In this document: positions 26,779 to 35,271 of the stretch, piece after piece
Layout of the letters: the number at the start of each line of letters is the position of its first letter
Position numbering within the stretch: the first letter of the stretch is position 1
Source of the DNA: Arthrobacter sp. ISL-48
Lineage (GTDB): Bacteria > Actinomycetota > Actinomycetes > Actinomycetales > Micrococcaceae
NCBI RefSeq assembly: GCF_018613805.1
Contig: NZ_JAGGPL010000003.1
Location: forward strand, 1-64,000
DNA: 64,000 bases
Direction: 5' to 3'
Notes under the pieces: generated by a model
What the model was told of the DNA's origin: nothing
Database searches by the model: none
The model's input: the letters and a program-made list of their open reading frames with translations, nothing else
Program-made: the position numbers and the translations under genes

Positions 26779-27894
26779 ATGACCCAGCAAGGCCCCGGCC
26801 CAGTACCCGGCGATCACACTTTCCGTCACAGTTTCCCGGCAAGCCACCACGGCGAGTACAAGGTCCCGGGCGGCAAGTTGGTGGTGGTTGACCTCGACGT
26901 CGTTGAAGGCGCCCTCGCCAACGTCTCCCTCAGCGGGGACTTCTTCCTGGAACCTGACGAAGCACTGCTGGACATCAACGGCGCCCTCACCGGGCTTCCG
27001 GAAACGACGACGGCCGCAGAGCTTTCTGCCGCCGTGACAGCCTCGCTGCCTCCCGGCTCCGTCCTGTTCGGCTTTTCCGCCGACGCCGTTGCCATCACCG
27101 TGCGCCGCGCCTTGGCCAAGGCCACCTCCTGGGCGGACCACCACTGGAACATCATTGCCCCCACTGTGCTGCCGACATCCGTCAACGTCGCCCTGGACGA
27201 GGTACTGACGGAGGAAGTCGGCGCCGGCCGCCGCAACCCCACTTTGAGGTTCTGGGACTGGGAAGAACCATCAGTCGTCATTGGAAGCTTCCAGTCCGTC
27301 CGCAACGAAATAGACCCCGACGGCGTGGCCCGGCACGGGATCAGCGTTGTCCGCAGGATCAGCGGCGGGGGAGCGATGTTCATGGAGGCCGGCAACTGCA
27401 TCACGTACTCCCTGTACTTGCCGCAGACCCTGGTGGACGGCATCAGCTTCGCGGACTCCTACGCCTTCCTGGACGCCTGGGTGATGGCCGCACTGGAGAA
27501 GCTGGGGATTACCGCGTTCTATGTCCCGCTCAACGACATCGCCACGGAGCAGGGCAAGATCGGCGGGGCCGCCCAGAAGCGGCTTGCCAACGGCGGCATG
27601 CTGCATCACGTCACCATGAGCTATGACATCGACGCCGACAAGATGGTCGAAGTACTGCGCATCGGCAAGGAAAAGTTGTCGGACAAGGGCACGCGCAGCG
27701 CCAAAAAGCGGGTGGACCCCCTGCGCCGGCAGACCGGCCTGGCGCGCACGGAAATCATCTCCGCCATGATGGAGGTATTTACCGAAAGGTACGCGGCGAC
27801 GCCCTCAGAACTCACCGAGGGGGAACTGGCTGCCGCCCGCGAGCGGGTGGCAGCCAAGTTCGGCACCGAGGCATGGCTGAACCGGGTCCCCTAA
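26779..27894 (+). CDS. lipoate-protein ligase family protein (accessory domain N-terminal)
   Basis: The 371-residue protein joins an N-terminal LplA accessory-type domain (about 15-95, GEYKVPGGKLVVVDLDVVEG and FFLEPDEALLDINGAL) to a BPL/LplA/LipB catalytic domain (about 130-330). The catalytic part has SVNVALDEVL, VVRRISGGGAMFMEAGN (RRxSGGG lipoyl-AMP motif) and the lysine region NDIATEQGKIGGAAQ. In E. coli LplA the order is reversed, so this is a circular permutation relative to LplA. It probably attaches lipoate or octanoate to E2/GcvH proteins. ATG at 26779 is chosen; 26770 is possible. Confidence 0.87.
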   Translation: MTQQGPGPVPGDHTFRHSFPASHHGEYKVPGGKLVVVDLDVVEGALANVSLSGDFFLEPDEALLDINGALTGLPETTTAAELSAAVTASLPPGSVLFGFSADAVAITVRRALAKATSWADHHWNIIAPTVLPTSVNVALDEVLTEEVGAGRRNPTLRFWDWEEPSVVIGSFQSVRNEIDPDGVARHGISVVRRISGGGAMFMEAGNCITYSLYLPQTLVDGISFADSYAFLDAWVMAALEKLGITAFYVPLNDIATEQGKIGGAAQKRLANGGMLHHVTMSYDIDADKMVEVLRIGKEKLSDKGTRSAKKRVDPLRRQTGLARTEIISAMMEVFTERYAATPSELTEGELAAARERVAAKFGTEAWLNRVP

Positions 27895-27942
27895 GAACCA
27901 TCCGTTGCTCCCCACGGCCGTTTTGCCCTGTCAAAGGGGCAG

Positions 27943-30573
27943 TTACGGAGCAATCGACGGGGACTTCCGGACGACGGACTGGGCCGTGAGCGCCCGGAGG
28001 AGGTGGCTGCGCTGCTCCACAATGATCCGACGCAAGGCCCGGGGAGCGTCCGCGTTCTTGGCCAGCCAGGCATCTGTCCTGAGGATCACCGGTTGTTGTA
28101 CCGGCAGCGTGCCGTCAGCGGGCAGGTCCTGCGCAAGCGGAAACATTCCCCGGACGATCCGGCTGGCGATTTCGATGCTCCGCCCGTCCCACACACTCCG
28201 AAGGCAGGTGAAATAGGGCTCCACGTAGGGTTGCAGCAGTTCGCCTGGAGCCGTCAGGAAGCCGGCAATCGTGGCGCTGAGGAGCTCGTTGGACAGTTCC
28301 TCCCCGTGGACAGCGGCATGCCAGGCCGCCGCTTTCACGTTCGGATCCGGGCGGGCGGCGAGCGCCGTAGCGTGGCCGACGCGGCCGGAAGCGGTGTTGT
28401 CCCTGGCAAGTTCGGCGTCAAGCTCCGCAGTGCCAGCCTGCCCATTGGCCGCGAGGGCGTGCCAGATGTTCCAGCGCAGGTCGGCGTCAACAGCAAGTCC
28501 CTCGGCAGCGGCAGTGCCGTCCAGGAGGCCCCGGAGGCGCGGGAGGAGGGTCGCTTCGTGCCGGCTGACCGATGCCAGTGTCCGGGCCCAGGCCAGCTGA
28601 TGGTCTGAACCGGGCGCAGCCCGTATCAGCTGCGTTTCCGCGGCGGCCAGGAACGACGCCCGTACGCCCTTCCGCTCGCTCGCGGCTGTGTAACGTTCGA
28701 CGGCGGTGGAGGCGTTGTCGAGGATGTTCAGCAGGACACCAATCCCGGTTTCGGAAGGCCCGAAGGCATTCACCGCGTCGACGTACCGGGAGGCGGGGCT
28801 CTCTCCGTCCCGTGCTGAGTTCCACAGGGCGGTCCAGCAGAGCGCGCGGGCCATGGGATCGGCGATCCGGCCCAGCGACTCGAGTACCGTGGCCTCTGAC
28901 AACGGGTCCAGGCGTACCTTCGCGTAGCTGAGGTCGTCGTCGTTGAGCAGCAGGAGCGCGGGCCGCGGCCGGCCGGCGAGCTCCGGGACAAGCGTCCGAG
29001 TTCCGGCAACGTCAGTTTCCACGCTGCCGGTCCGGACCAGGGCACCGCCGCCGTCGTAGTCATAGAGGCCCACGCGGAGCCGGTGCGGCCGCAGTTCCTC
29101 CCGTCCGGTGACGGGGTCCAGGGCATCCTGGACGACCGACACCGCGCCGAGGACGCCGTCGTGCACTTCAATTTCCGGCGACAGGGTGGAAATGCCCGAA
29201 GTCTGCAACCACTGGGCCGCCCAGCCGGCAAGGTCCCGGCCTGAGGAGGTACTCAGCGCCTTGAGTAGATCGGCCAGGGTGGTGTTGCCGTACGCGTGGT
29301 CACGGAAGTACTGCCGCGAGCCCGCGATGAAGGCATCAAAGCCGACGTAGGCCACCAGTTGCTTGAGTACCGACGCGCCTTTGGCGTAGGTGATGCCGTC
29401 GAAATTCTGTTTGGCCGCCTCGAGGTCCGGAATGTCCGCCACGATCGGATGCGTGGTGGGCAGCTGGTCCTGGACGTATGCCCACGCCTTGCGTTTGTTC
29501 GCGAAGTTGACCCACGCGGTGTCCCAATCCGTGGCCCGGTCCACTCCGAGCGTCCCCATATAATCGGCCAGTGATTCCTTGAGCCACAGATCGTCCCACC
29601 ATTGCATGGTGACCAGGTCGCCGAACCACATGTGCGCCATTTCGTGCATCAGTGTGTTGGCGCGGCCCTGGTACTGCGAGTCCGTGGCGCGGGACGTGAA
29701 GACGTAGCTCTCCGTGAACGTGACAAGGCCCGGGTTTTCCATGGCGCCCAGGTTGTATTCGGGGACGAAGGCCTGATCGTACTTTCCCCACGGGTACGGG
29801 AAATCGAAGAGACGGTTGAAGAAGTCCAGGCCGCTCTTGGTCAACGTGAAGAGCTCAGCGACGTCAAAGGACCCGGCCATGGATGCGCGGCAATAAAGTG
29901 CCAGCGGCACATCCAGCTGTGTGCCGTCATCGAGCGTCGCCTCCCACCGGTCCTGCGCGGTGAAGTACGGCCCGGCCAGGACGGTGGTGATGTACGTGGA
30001 CATTGGCTTGGTAGGGGCGAAATCCCAGCGGCTGGTGGCAGGATCGCTGGTCAGCGGCGTACATGCGGACTCCTGGCCGTTTGACGCGACTTCCCAGCCG
30101 GAGGGTGCCATGACATGGAAGGTGAACTCGGCCTTGAGGTCGGGCTGTTCGAAATTGGCGAAGACCCGCCGTGCTTCGGCTGGCTCGTACTGGGTGTACA
30201 GGTAGCACTGGCCGTCGGCCGGATCCACAAAGCGGTGCATGCCCTCCCCTGAGCGGCTGTACAAAGCAGTGCCGGTGACGGACACCTGGTTCTCTGCCTG
30301 CAGGTTGTCGAGCCGGATCCGCGCACCGTCCACGATGTCGGCTACGCGCAGCCCTTTTCCGTTGAGGAAGACGCTGTGGACACCGCCGCCGATGAAGTCC
30401 AGGAAAGTGGACGCGCCCTCGGTCGCGGAAAAGTTGATGACACTGCGGCTCGTGTAGCCGGCAACGTCGGGATCTGCCGCCTGGCGCACGTCCAGCCAAA
30501 CGTCATAGGTGTGGGTGGTGATCAGGGCTGAACGTTCGGCGGCTTCGTCGCGCTGCAGATTCTCATGTGGCAC
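27943..30573 (-). CDS. pepN: aminopeptidase N (M1 family)
   Basis: The 876-residue metallopeptidase removes N-terminal residues from peptides in the cytoplasm. The M1 hallmarks are present: GAMEN (EYNLGAMENPGLVTF, about residue 275), the zinc site HEMAHMWFGD with the downstream glutamate in WLKESLADY, and the C-terminal ERAP1-like helical domain. The start is GTG (VPHENLQRDEAAE). A TTAGAT sequence ends 6 nt before the start, a weak leaderless candidate. The YeiH gene lies 20 bp upstream on the same strand. Confidence 0.94.
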   Translation of the reverse strand: MPHENLQRDEAAERSALITTHTYDVWLDVRQAADPDVAGYTSRSVINFSATEGASTFLDFIGGGVHSVFLNGKGLRVADIVDGARIRLDNLQAENQVSVTGTALYSRSGEGMHRFVDPADGQCYLYTQYEPAEARRVFANFEQPDLKAEFTFHVMAPSGWEVASNGQESACTPLTSDPATSRWDFAPTKPMSTYITTVLAGPYFTAQDRWEATLDDGTQLDVPLALYCRASMAGSFDVAELFTLTKSGLDFFNRLFDFPYPWGKYDQAFVPEYNLGAMENPGLVTFTESYVFTSRATDSQYQGRANTLMHEMAHMWFGDLVTMQWWDDLWLKESLADYMGTLGVDRATDWDTAWVNFANKRKAWAYVQDQLPTTHPIVADIPDLEAAKQNFDGITYAKGASVLKQLVAYVGFDAFIAGSRQYFRDHAYGNTTLADLLKALSTSSGRDLAGWAAQWLQTSGISTLSPEIEVHDGVLGAVSVVQDALDPVTGREELRPHRLRVGLYDYDGGGALVRTGSVETDVAGTRTLVPELAGRPRPALLLLNDDDLSYAKVRLDPLSEATVLESLGRIADPMARALCWTALWNSARDGESPASRYVDAVNAFGPSETGIGVLLNILDNASTAVERYTAASERKGVRASFLAAAETQLIRAAPGSDHQLAWARTLASVSRHEATLLPRLRGLLDGTAAAEGLAVDADLRWNIWHALAANGQAGTAELDAELARDNTASGRVGHATALAARPDPNVKAAAWHAAVHGEELSNELLSATIAGFLTAPGELLQPYVEPYFTCLRSVWDGRSIEIASRIVRGMFPLAQDLPADGTLPVQQPVILRTDAWLAKNADAPRALRRIIVEQRSHLLRALTAQSVVRKSPSIAP

Positions 30574-30593
30574 CCCGCTATCTAATCACGGCC

Positions 30594-31718
30594 CTACGCG
30601 GTCATCACCAGGGCCGCCGCGAGGCCCAGCAGGGCGATCAGCAGCCAGGCAACAAGGGCGGCCAGCAGCGCACGGGATCCTGTGTGCAGCAGCGTTCGGA
30701 TCCGCACTGCGGACCCCAACCCGAACAGCGCCGCGCCCAGCAGGATGTCCTGCAGCCCGGCCCCGGCATCAAGCCAGCCGGCCGTCAGCCAGCCCGTGGA
30801 CCGGAGTCCCACCATCGCCATGAAGCCAACCACGAACAATGGCACCACAGGCGGCAGCGCCGCCGCCTCCTGGGGCGCCGCCGCGCCGGCAGTGCCCGAG
30901 GCCATCCGTCGGGCCGCCTCCTCACGGCGCCGCCTGCTGGTGCTGTGCCGCTGCTGCACGCCAGCCACGGCAACCATGGGGGCCAGCAGCAGGACCCGGG
31001 TGAGTTTGACGATGACGGCGATGCCCAGTGCCGCAGTGCCGGCGGTCTGCGCCGTCGCCACCACCTGGCCGACGTCGTGGACGGAGGCGCCGGTCCAGGC
31101 CCCGAAAGCGCGGGGGCTGAGCTGCAGGGGATGCACCAGCAGCGGCAGGATTCCAATAGCCAGCGTCCCGCAGAGAGTCACGAGGGCCACGGGCAGCACG
31201 GTATCGACATCCCGGATGCGCCGCACCGCCGCCATGGCACCGATCGCGGATGCGCCGCAGATCGAAAAGCCGGTGGCCACCAGGAGCGACGTCTGCTGCG
31301 GGAGACGGAAGAGCCGGGAAATGACATACGTGCCGGCAAAGCTCGCCACCACCACGCCGGCCACCAGGACCAGCGCCAGCCACCCCAGGCCCAGGACATC
31401 CACGATGCTGACCTTGAGGCCCAGCATCACGATTCCGGCCCGCATGAAGTGCTTCCCGGCGAAGTCGAGGCCGGGCCTCGCCCGGCCGGCTATCCAGACA
31501 GCCGTGCAGGGCAGGTTTGCGGCGAGCAGGCCCAGGACGACGGCGAGTGTCATGGCGGGCAGCACGGGCACCACCGCATGGACGGCGAACGCGGCGGCCA
31601 GTGCAAGGGCCGCGGTAATCAAGCCGGGAAGGAGGCGGTCCGCACCGGACTTCCGTCCGCTGTTCTCCCCACTTTTTTCCCCACCTCCGGTGGATCCGCG
31701 GCTTATGTTCACTGGCAC
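30594..31718 (-). CDS. YeiH family putative sulfate exporter
   Basis: The 374-residue protein has about 10 membrane helices and the conserved regions of the YeiH family: GKHFMRAGIVMLGLKVSIVD, GFSICGASAIGAMAAV and GASVHDVGQVVATAQTAG. The annotation as sulfate exporter is a family label without firm biochemical proof. A basic cytoplasmic insert (HSTSRRRREEAARRM) is present. GTG start at 31718. It is divergent from the ATP-grasp operon with a 77-113-bp gap, and lies 20 bp before pepN. Confidence 0.87.
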   Translation of the reverse strand: MPVNISRGSTGGGEKSGENSGRKSGADRLLPGLITAALALAAAFAVHAVVPVLPAMTLAVVLGLLAANLPCTAVWIAGRARPGLDFAGKHFMRAGIVMLGLKVSIVDVLGLGWLALVLVAGVVVASFAGTYVISRLFRLPQQTSLLVATGFSICGASAIGAMAAVRRIRDVDTVLPVALVTLCGTLAIGILPLLVHPLQLSPRAFGAWTGASVHDVGQVVATAQTAGTAALGIAVIVKLTRVLLLAPMVAVAGVQQRHSTSRRRREEAARRMASGTAGAAAPQEAAALPPVVPLFVVGFMAMVGLRSTGWLTAGWLDAGAGLQDILLGAALFGLGSAVRIRTLLHTGSRALLAALVAWLLIALLGLAAALVMTA

Positions 31719-31831
31719 TCACCTACTTTGCCGGACGGGACACGGATTAGACGAACCGGAGGTACCGCCGGAACACGCCACAATGGATGGCAGTAATGAT
31801 TTCGAAACAAAAAGATGGTTGGCTAAAGGAC

Positions 31832-33388
31832 ATGTCAGACCTATTCCAGGATTACTCCGAGGCCGCCGGGAGAACCGGCGCCTACGACGAGATGTTCGCC
31901 CCTGGCCAGGAAGCCCGTGATTCGTACGCCCAGGTGGCGGACGCCTTGCGCCGGCTCTCCCTGGCCGACGTCAGCGCCCGGGCGGACTCGATGGCGCGGA
32001 CGTTCCTGGACCGCGGTGTGACCTTTGACTTCGCGGGGGAGGAGCGGCCGTTTCCGCTCGACATCGTCCCCCGGGTGATCCCCGCCGACGAGTGGGATGT
32101 GCTCGAGCGCGGAGTGGCCCAGCGCGTGCGGGCGCTCGAGGCATTCCTGGACGACGTGTACGACAAAATGAATGTCGTGACTGACGGGGTGATTCCGCGC
32201 CAGTTGGTCACCACCAGCGCCCACTTTCACCGCCAGGTCCATGGCTTCGAGCCGGCCGGCGGGGTGCGCGTCCATATTTCCGGCATCGACGTCGTCCGCG
32301 ATGCCGCCGGCACCTTCCGCGTCCTCGAGGACAACGTACGGGTTCCCTCCGGCGTTAGCTATGTTCTGGAGAACCGGCGGGCCATGGCCAAGGGCCTGCC
32401 CGAGGCATTCGGCCAACAGCTCATCCGGCCCGTGGAGGAGTACCCCCGCCGGCTGCTGTCCGCCCTGCGCAAAACGGCCCCGTCCGGCGTCGACGACCCC
32501 ACCGTCGTTGTGCTCACCCCCGGCGTCTTCAACAGCGCCTACTTCGAGCACACCCTGCTGGCCGGCCTCATGGGCGTCGAGCTCGTCGAGGGCCGGGACC
32601 TTATCTGCCGCGGCAATCGGGTCTATATGCGGACCACCGCGGGCGAACAGCGGGTGGACGTGATTTACAAACGGATCGATGATGAATTCCTCGACCCGCT
32701 GCAGTTCCGCTCGGACTCCATGCTCGGCTGCCCCGGCCTGGTAAATGCCGCACGGGCAGGCGGCGTGACCATCGCCAACGCCGTGGGCAACGGCGTCGCG
32801 GACGACAAACTCGTATACAGCTACGTCCCGGACCTCATCCGCTACTACCTGAACGAGGAGCCGGTCATCGCGAACGTGGACACGTTCCGGCTCGAGGAGA
32901 AGGAAGCCCGCGAGTACGTCCTGGACAACCTGGCGGAACTTGTGGTCAAACCCGTCGACGGTTCCGGCGGCAAGGGACTGGTGATCGGGCCTGACGCCTC
33001 CAAGGACGAACTAGAGGCGCTGCGTCGGCGGGTCATCGCCGACCCCCGCGGCTGGATCGCGCAGCCGGTGCTGCAGCTTTCCACCGTGCCCACCCTCGGT
33101 GGTGACAAGTTCGGTCCGCGGCACGTCGACCTGCGGCCCTTTGCAGTCAACGACGGCGACGACGTCTGGGTCCTGCCCGGCGGACTGACCCGCGTGGCGC
33201 TGAAGGAAGGCTCGCTGATCGTCAATTCCAGCCAAGGTGGAGGCTCCAAAGACACCTGGGTGCTGGCGGACTCGCCCCAGGTCCCGGTGGAGAGACTGCC
33301 GCGGCCGTCCATCTCCATCCGCGAGCGTGTGTCGGTCTGGCCCGTTGAAAGCAACTGGCGCGACCGCCAGTCGGAGCAGCAGCAGTGA
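31832..33388 (+). CDS. circularly permuted ATP-grasp type 2 family protein
   Basis: The approximately 518-residue protein is a circularly permuted ATP-grasp enzyme (DUF404/DUF407/CP_ATPgrasp_2 type). Visible regions: FPLDIVPRVI, the metal/ATP region RVLEDNVRVPSGVSYVLENR (about 163-182), LVVKPVDGSGGKGLVIGP (about 369-386, glycine-rich loop) and PRHVDLRPFAV. Family members are predicted to ligate amino acids or peptides with ATP; no substrate is proven. ATG at 31832 has AAAGGA very close; 31796 (ATGATTTCG, with GGATGG upstream) is a good alternative. First gene of a three-gene operon. Confidence 0.9.
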   Translation: MSDLFQDYSEAAGRTGAYDEMFAPGQEARDSYAQVADALRRLSLADVSARADSMARTFLDRGVTFDFAGEERPFPLDIVPRVIPADEWDVLERGVAQRVRALEAFLDDVYDKMNVVTDGVIPRQLVTTSAHFHRQVHGFEPAGGVRVHISGIDVVRDAAGTFRVLEDNVRVPSGVSYVLENRRAMAKGLPEAFGQQLIRPVEEYPRRLLSALRKTAPSGVDDPTVVVLTPGVFNSAYFEHTLLAGLMGVELVEGRDLICRGNRVYMRTTAGEQRVDVIYKRIDDEFLDPLQFRSDSMLGCPGLVNAARAGGVTIANAVGNGVADDKLVYSYVPDLIRYYLNEEPVIANVDTFRLEEKEAREYVLDNLAELVVKPVDGSGGKGLVIGPDASKDELEALRRRVIADPRGWIAQPVLQLSTVPTLGGDKFGPRHVDLRPFAVNDGDDVWVLPGGLTRVALKEGSLIVNSSQGGGSKDTWVLADSPQVPVERLPRPSISIRERVSVWPVESNWRDRQSEQQQ

Positions 33389-33449
33389 GCCGCGGTCAAC
33401 CCGGAGGTTCCATCCACACAAACTTAGGACCCGCAGGAGGTAGCCGCGA

Positions 33450-34376
33450 ATGCTTAGCCGTATAGCTGAGTCCCTTTTTTGGATCGGACGCTATGTTGAG
33501 CGCGCTGATGGAACGGCACGCATCCTTGACGTTCACCTTGAGCGCCTGAACCACCTGCCCATGGAGGAACGCCGGAGTGTCGCGCAGGAACTCCTGGCCG
33601 TGATGGGTGCCCGGCCGCAGAGCGATGATTTCGGCCTGCCTGAGCTGCTGCACGCGCTGGCCTATGACAAGACCAGCGCAACCTCCATCGCCGGTTCGCT
33701 GGGCGCCGCGCGCGAGAACGCCCGCCGGGCCCGTGAGACAGTGTCCTCCGGCCTGTGGGAGAGCCTCAACACCACCTACTACGGGCTGAGCCAGCACCGC
33801 AAGGACGTCGTGGGGACGTACCGCTTCTGCAACTGGACCCTCGAACGGACGGCAATGGTGAGCGGCCTTGCCGACACCACGGTGAGCCACGACGAAAGCT
33901 GGCTCTTCCTGGTTCTGGGCCGGTCGCTGGAGCGCGCTGACATGACCGCGCGCATGCTCTCCACCCGGGATGTCCTTTCCGCCGGCATGTCCTGGGTCAA
34001 CATGCTCCGGTGTGCCGGCGCCTACGAATCGTTCCTGCGCACCCGGCGTGCAGCTTTCGGCGACCAGCACGCCGCCGAATTCCTCCTCCTCGACCGGTTG
34101 TTTCCCCGTTCCATCGTGTACGCCCTGCGTGACGCCGACGAGTGCCTCGCCAAGCTGGACCCCTCAGCACAGCGCGTGGGCTTCATCAACGATGCGCGCC
34201 GGATCGTGGGCCAGGCCCGCACCTTCCTCGAGTTCCACCGGACGGACGATCTGATGTCCGAACTGCCGGAACACATGGAAAGGGTGCAGAAGGCCGTCTC
34301 GCAGGCCTCGGACGCGATTTCCCGTAAGTACTTCAATCAGGCAGACGAACTGGCCTGGGTGGGAGAAGTTTCATGA
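33450..34376 (+). CDS. alpha-E domain-containing protein
   Basis: The 308-residue all-helical protein begins MLSRIAESLFWIGRYVERAD, the family's N-terminal signature, followed by GTARILDVHLERL. The domain (DUF403, now alpha-E) is nearly always encoded between a permuted ATP-grasp and a transglutaminase. No catalytic residues are known; it may hold the substrate or be a partner of the ligase. An ideal AGGAGG precedes the ATG. Its stop overlaps the next start by 4 bp. Confidence 0.92.
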   Translation: MLSRIAESLFWIGRYVERADGTARILDVHLERLNHLPMEERRSVAQELLAVMGARPQSDDFGLPELLHALAYDKTSATSIAGSLGAARENARRARETVSSGLWESLNTTYYGLSQHRKDVVGTYRFCNWTLERTAMVSGLADTTVSHDESWLFLVLGRSLERADMTARMLSTRDVLSAGMSWVNMLRCAGAYESFLRTRRAAFGDQHAAEFLLLDRLFPRSIVYALRDADECLAKLDPSAQRVGFINDARRIVGQARTFLEFHRTDDLMSELPEHMERVQKAVSQASDAISRKYFNQADELAWVGEVS

Positions 34377-35224
34377 CCCGGCTAAGTATTGTCCACAAGA
34401 CGGCCTACAAGTACAACAAGCGCGTCACGCTGTCCTATAACGAGGCCCGAATGACGCCTCTGACGGACCCGCAGCAGGTGGTCCTGGAATCCGTGCTCAA
34501 GGTATCGCCGTCGCAGGCGGCAGTCGCCAGCTACCGGGACTACTGGGGCACCAGGGTGACGGCGTTCGACATGCAGATGCCGCATGATCACCTTGAAGTC
34601 GTCTCCAACATCACCGTCGAAGTGCACCGGGCGGAAAAGATCCCGTCCGACGCCGACATCGCCGGTTGGGACGTGCTGTCCGCTCCGGAGACCCTGAACA
34701 CGTTCAGCGACTGGCTCCCGCAGTCACAGCTCAGCGCCCCGGGCGACGAGGTCTTGGGGATTATTCCTGGAGTGGTTGAAGGGAGGAATCCGCACGACGC
34801 CGCCCTGGCGATCTTTACGTGGATGCGCGGAGAGATGACCTATATGTCAGGCTCCACTGCTGTCACCACCAACGCCGAGGAGGCCTGGGGGCAGCGGCAG
34901 GGTGTCTGCCAGGACCTGGCCCACCTCGCCATCGGCGCGCTGCGCAGCTGCGGCATCCCGGCGCGCTACGTTTCCGGTTACCTGCACCCGCGGTCGACGG
35001 CGGACATCGGCGAGACGGTGGCCGGCCAGTCGCATGCGTGGCTGGAGTGGTGGGACGGTGGCTGGCGCAGCTGGGACCCGACCAACCACAAGCCTGCCGG
35101 CGACTACCACGTCACCGTGGCCAGGGGCCGGGACTACCGTGACGTGCCGCCGTTGAAAGGCATCCTCTCCGGCGGAGGAGGGTCGGCGCTGAGCGTCAGC
35201 GTGGAGATCACCCGGCTCGCGTAG
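34373..35224 (+). CDS. transglutaminase-like cysteine peptidase family protein
   Basis: The 283-residue protein has a bacterial transglutaminase N-terminal beta domain (about 1-95) and a catalytic domain with a complete triad: Cys179 in QRQGVCQDLAH, His221 in SHAWLEWW and Asp235 in SWDPTNHK. Such enzymes cleave or make amide bonds. The ATG overlaps the alpha-E stop (ATGA), which couples them. In the operon it could cut or transfer the peptide made by the ATP-grasp enzyme. That role is an inference. Confidence 0.92.
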   Translation: MTRLSIVHKTAYKYNKRVTLSYNEARMTPLTDPQQVVLESVLKVSPSQAAVASYRDYWGTRVTAFDMQMPHDHLEVVSNITVEVHRAEKIPSDADIAGWDVLSAPETLNTFSDWLPQSQLSAPGDEVLGIIPGVVEGRNPHDAALAIFTWMRGEMTYMSGSTAVTTNAEEAWGQRQGVCQDLAHLAIGALRSCGIPARYVSGYLHPRSTADIGETVAGQSHAWLEWWDGGWRSWDPTNHKPAGDYHVTVARGRDYRDVPPLKGILSGGGGSALSVSVEITRLA

Positions 35225-35271
35225 TTCGCCGGGAGGTCGGCAGCTCGGTTCGCAGGACAGGTGTCCTCGCC

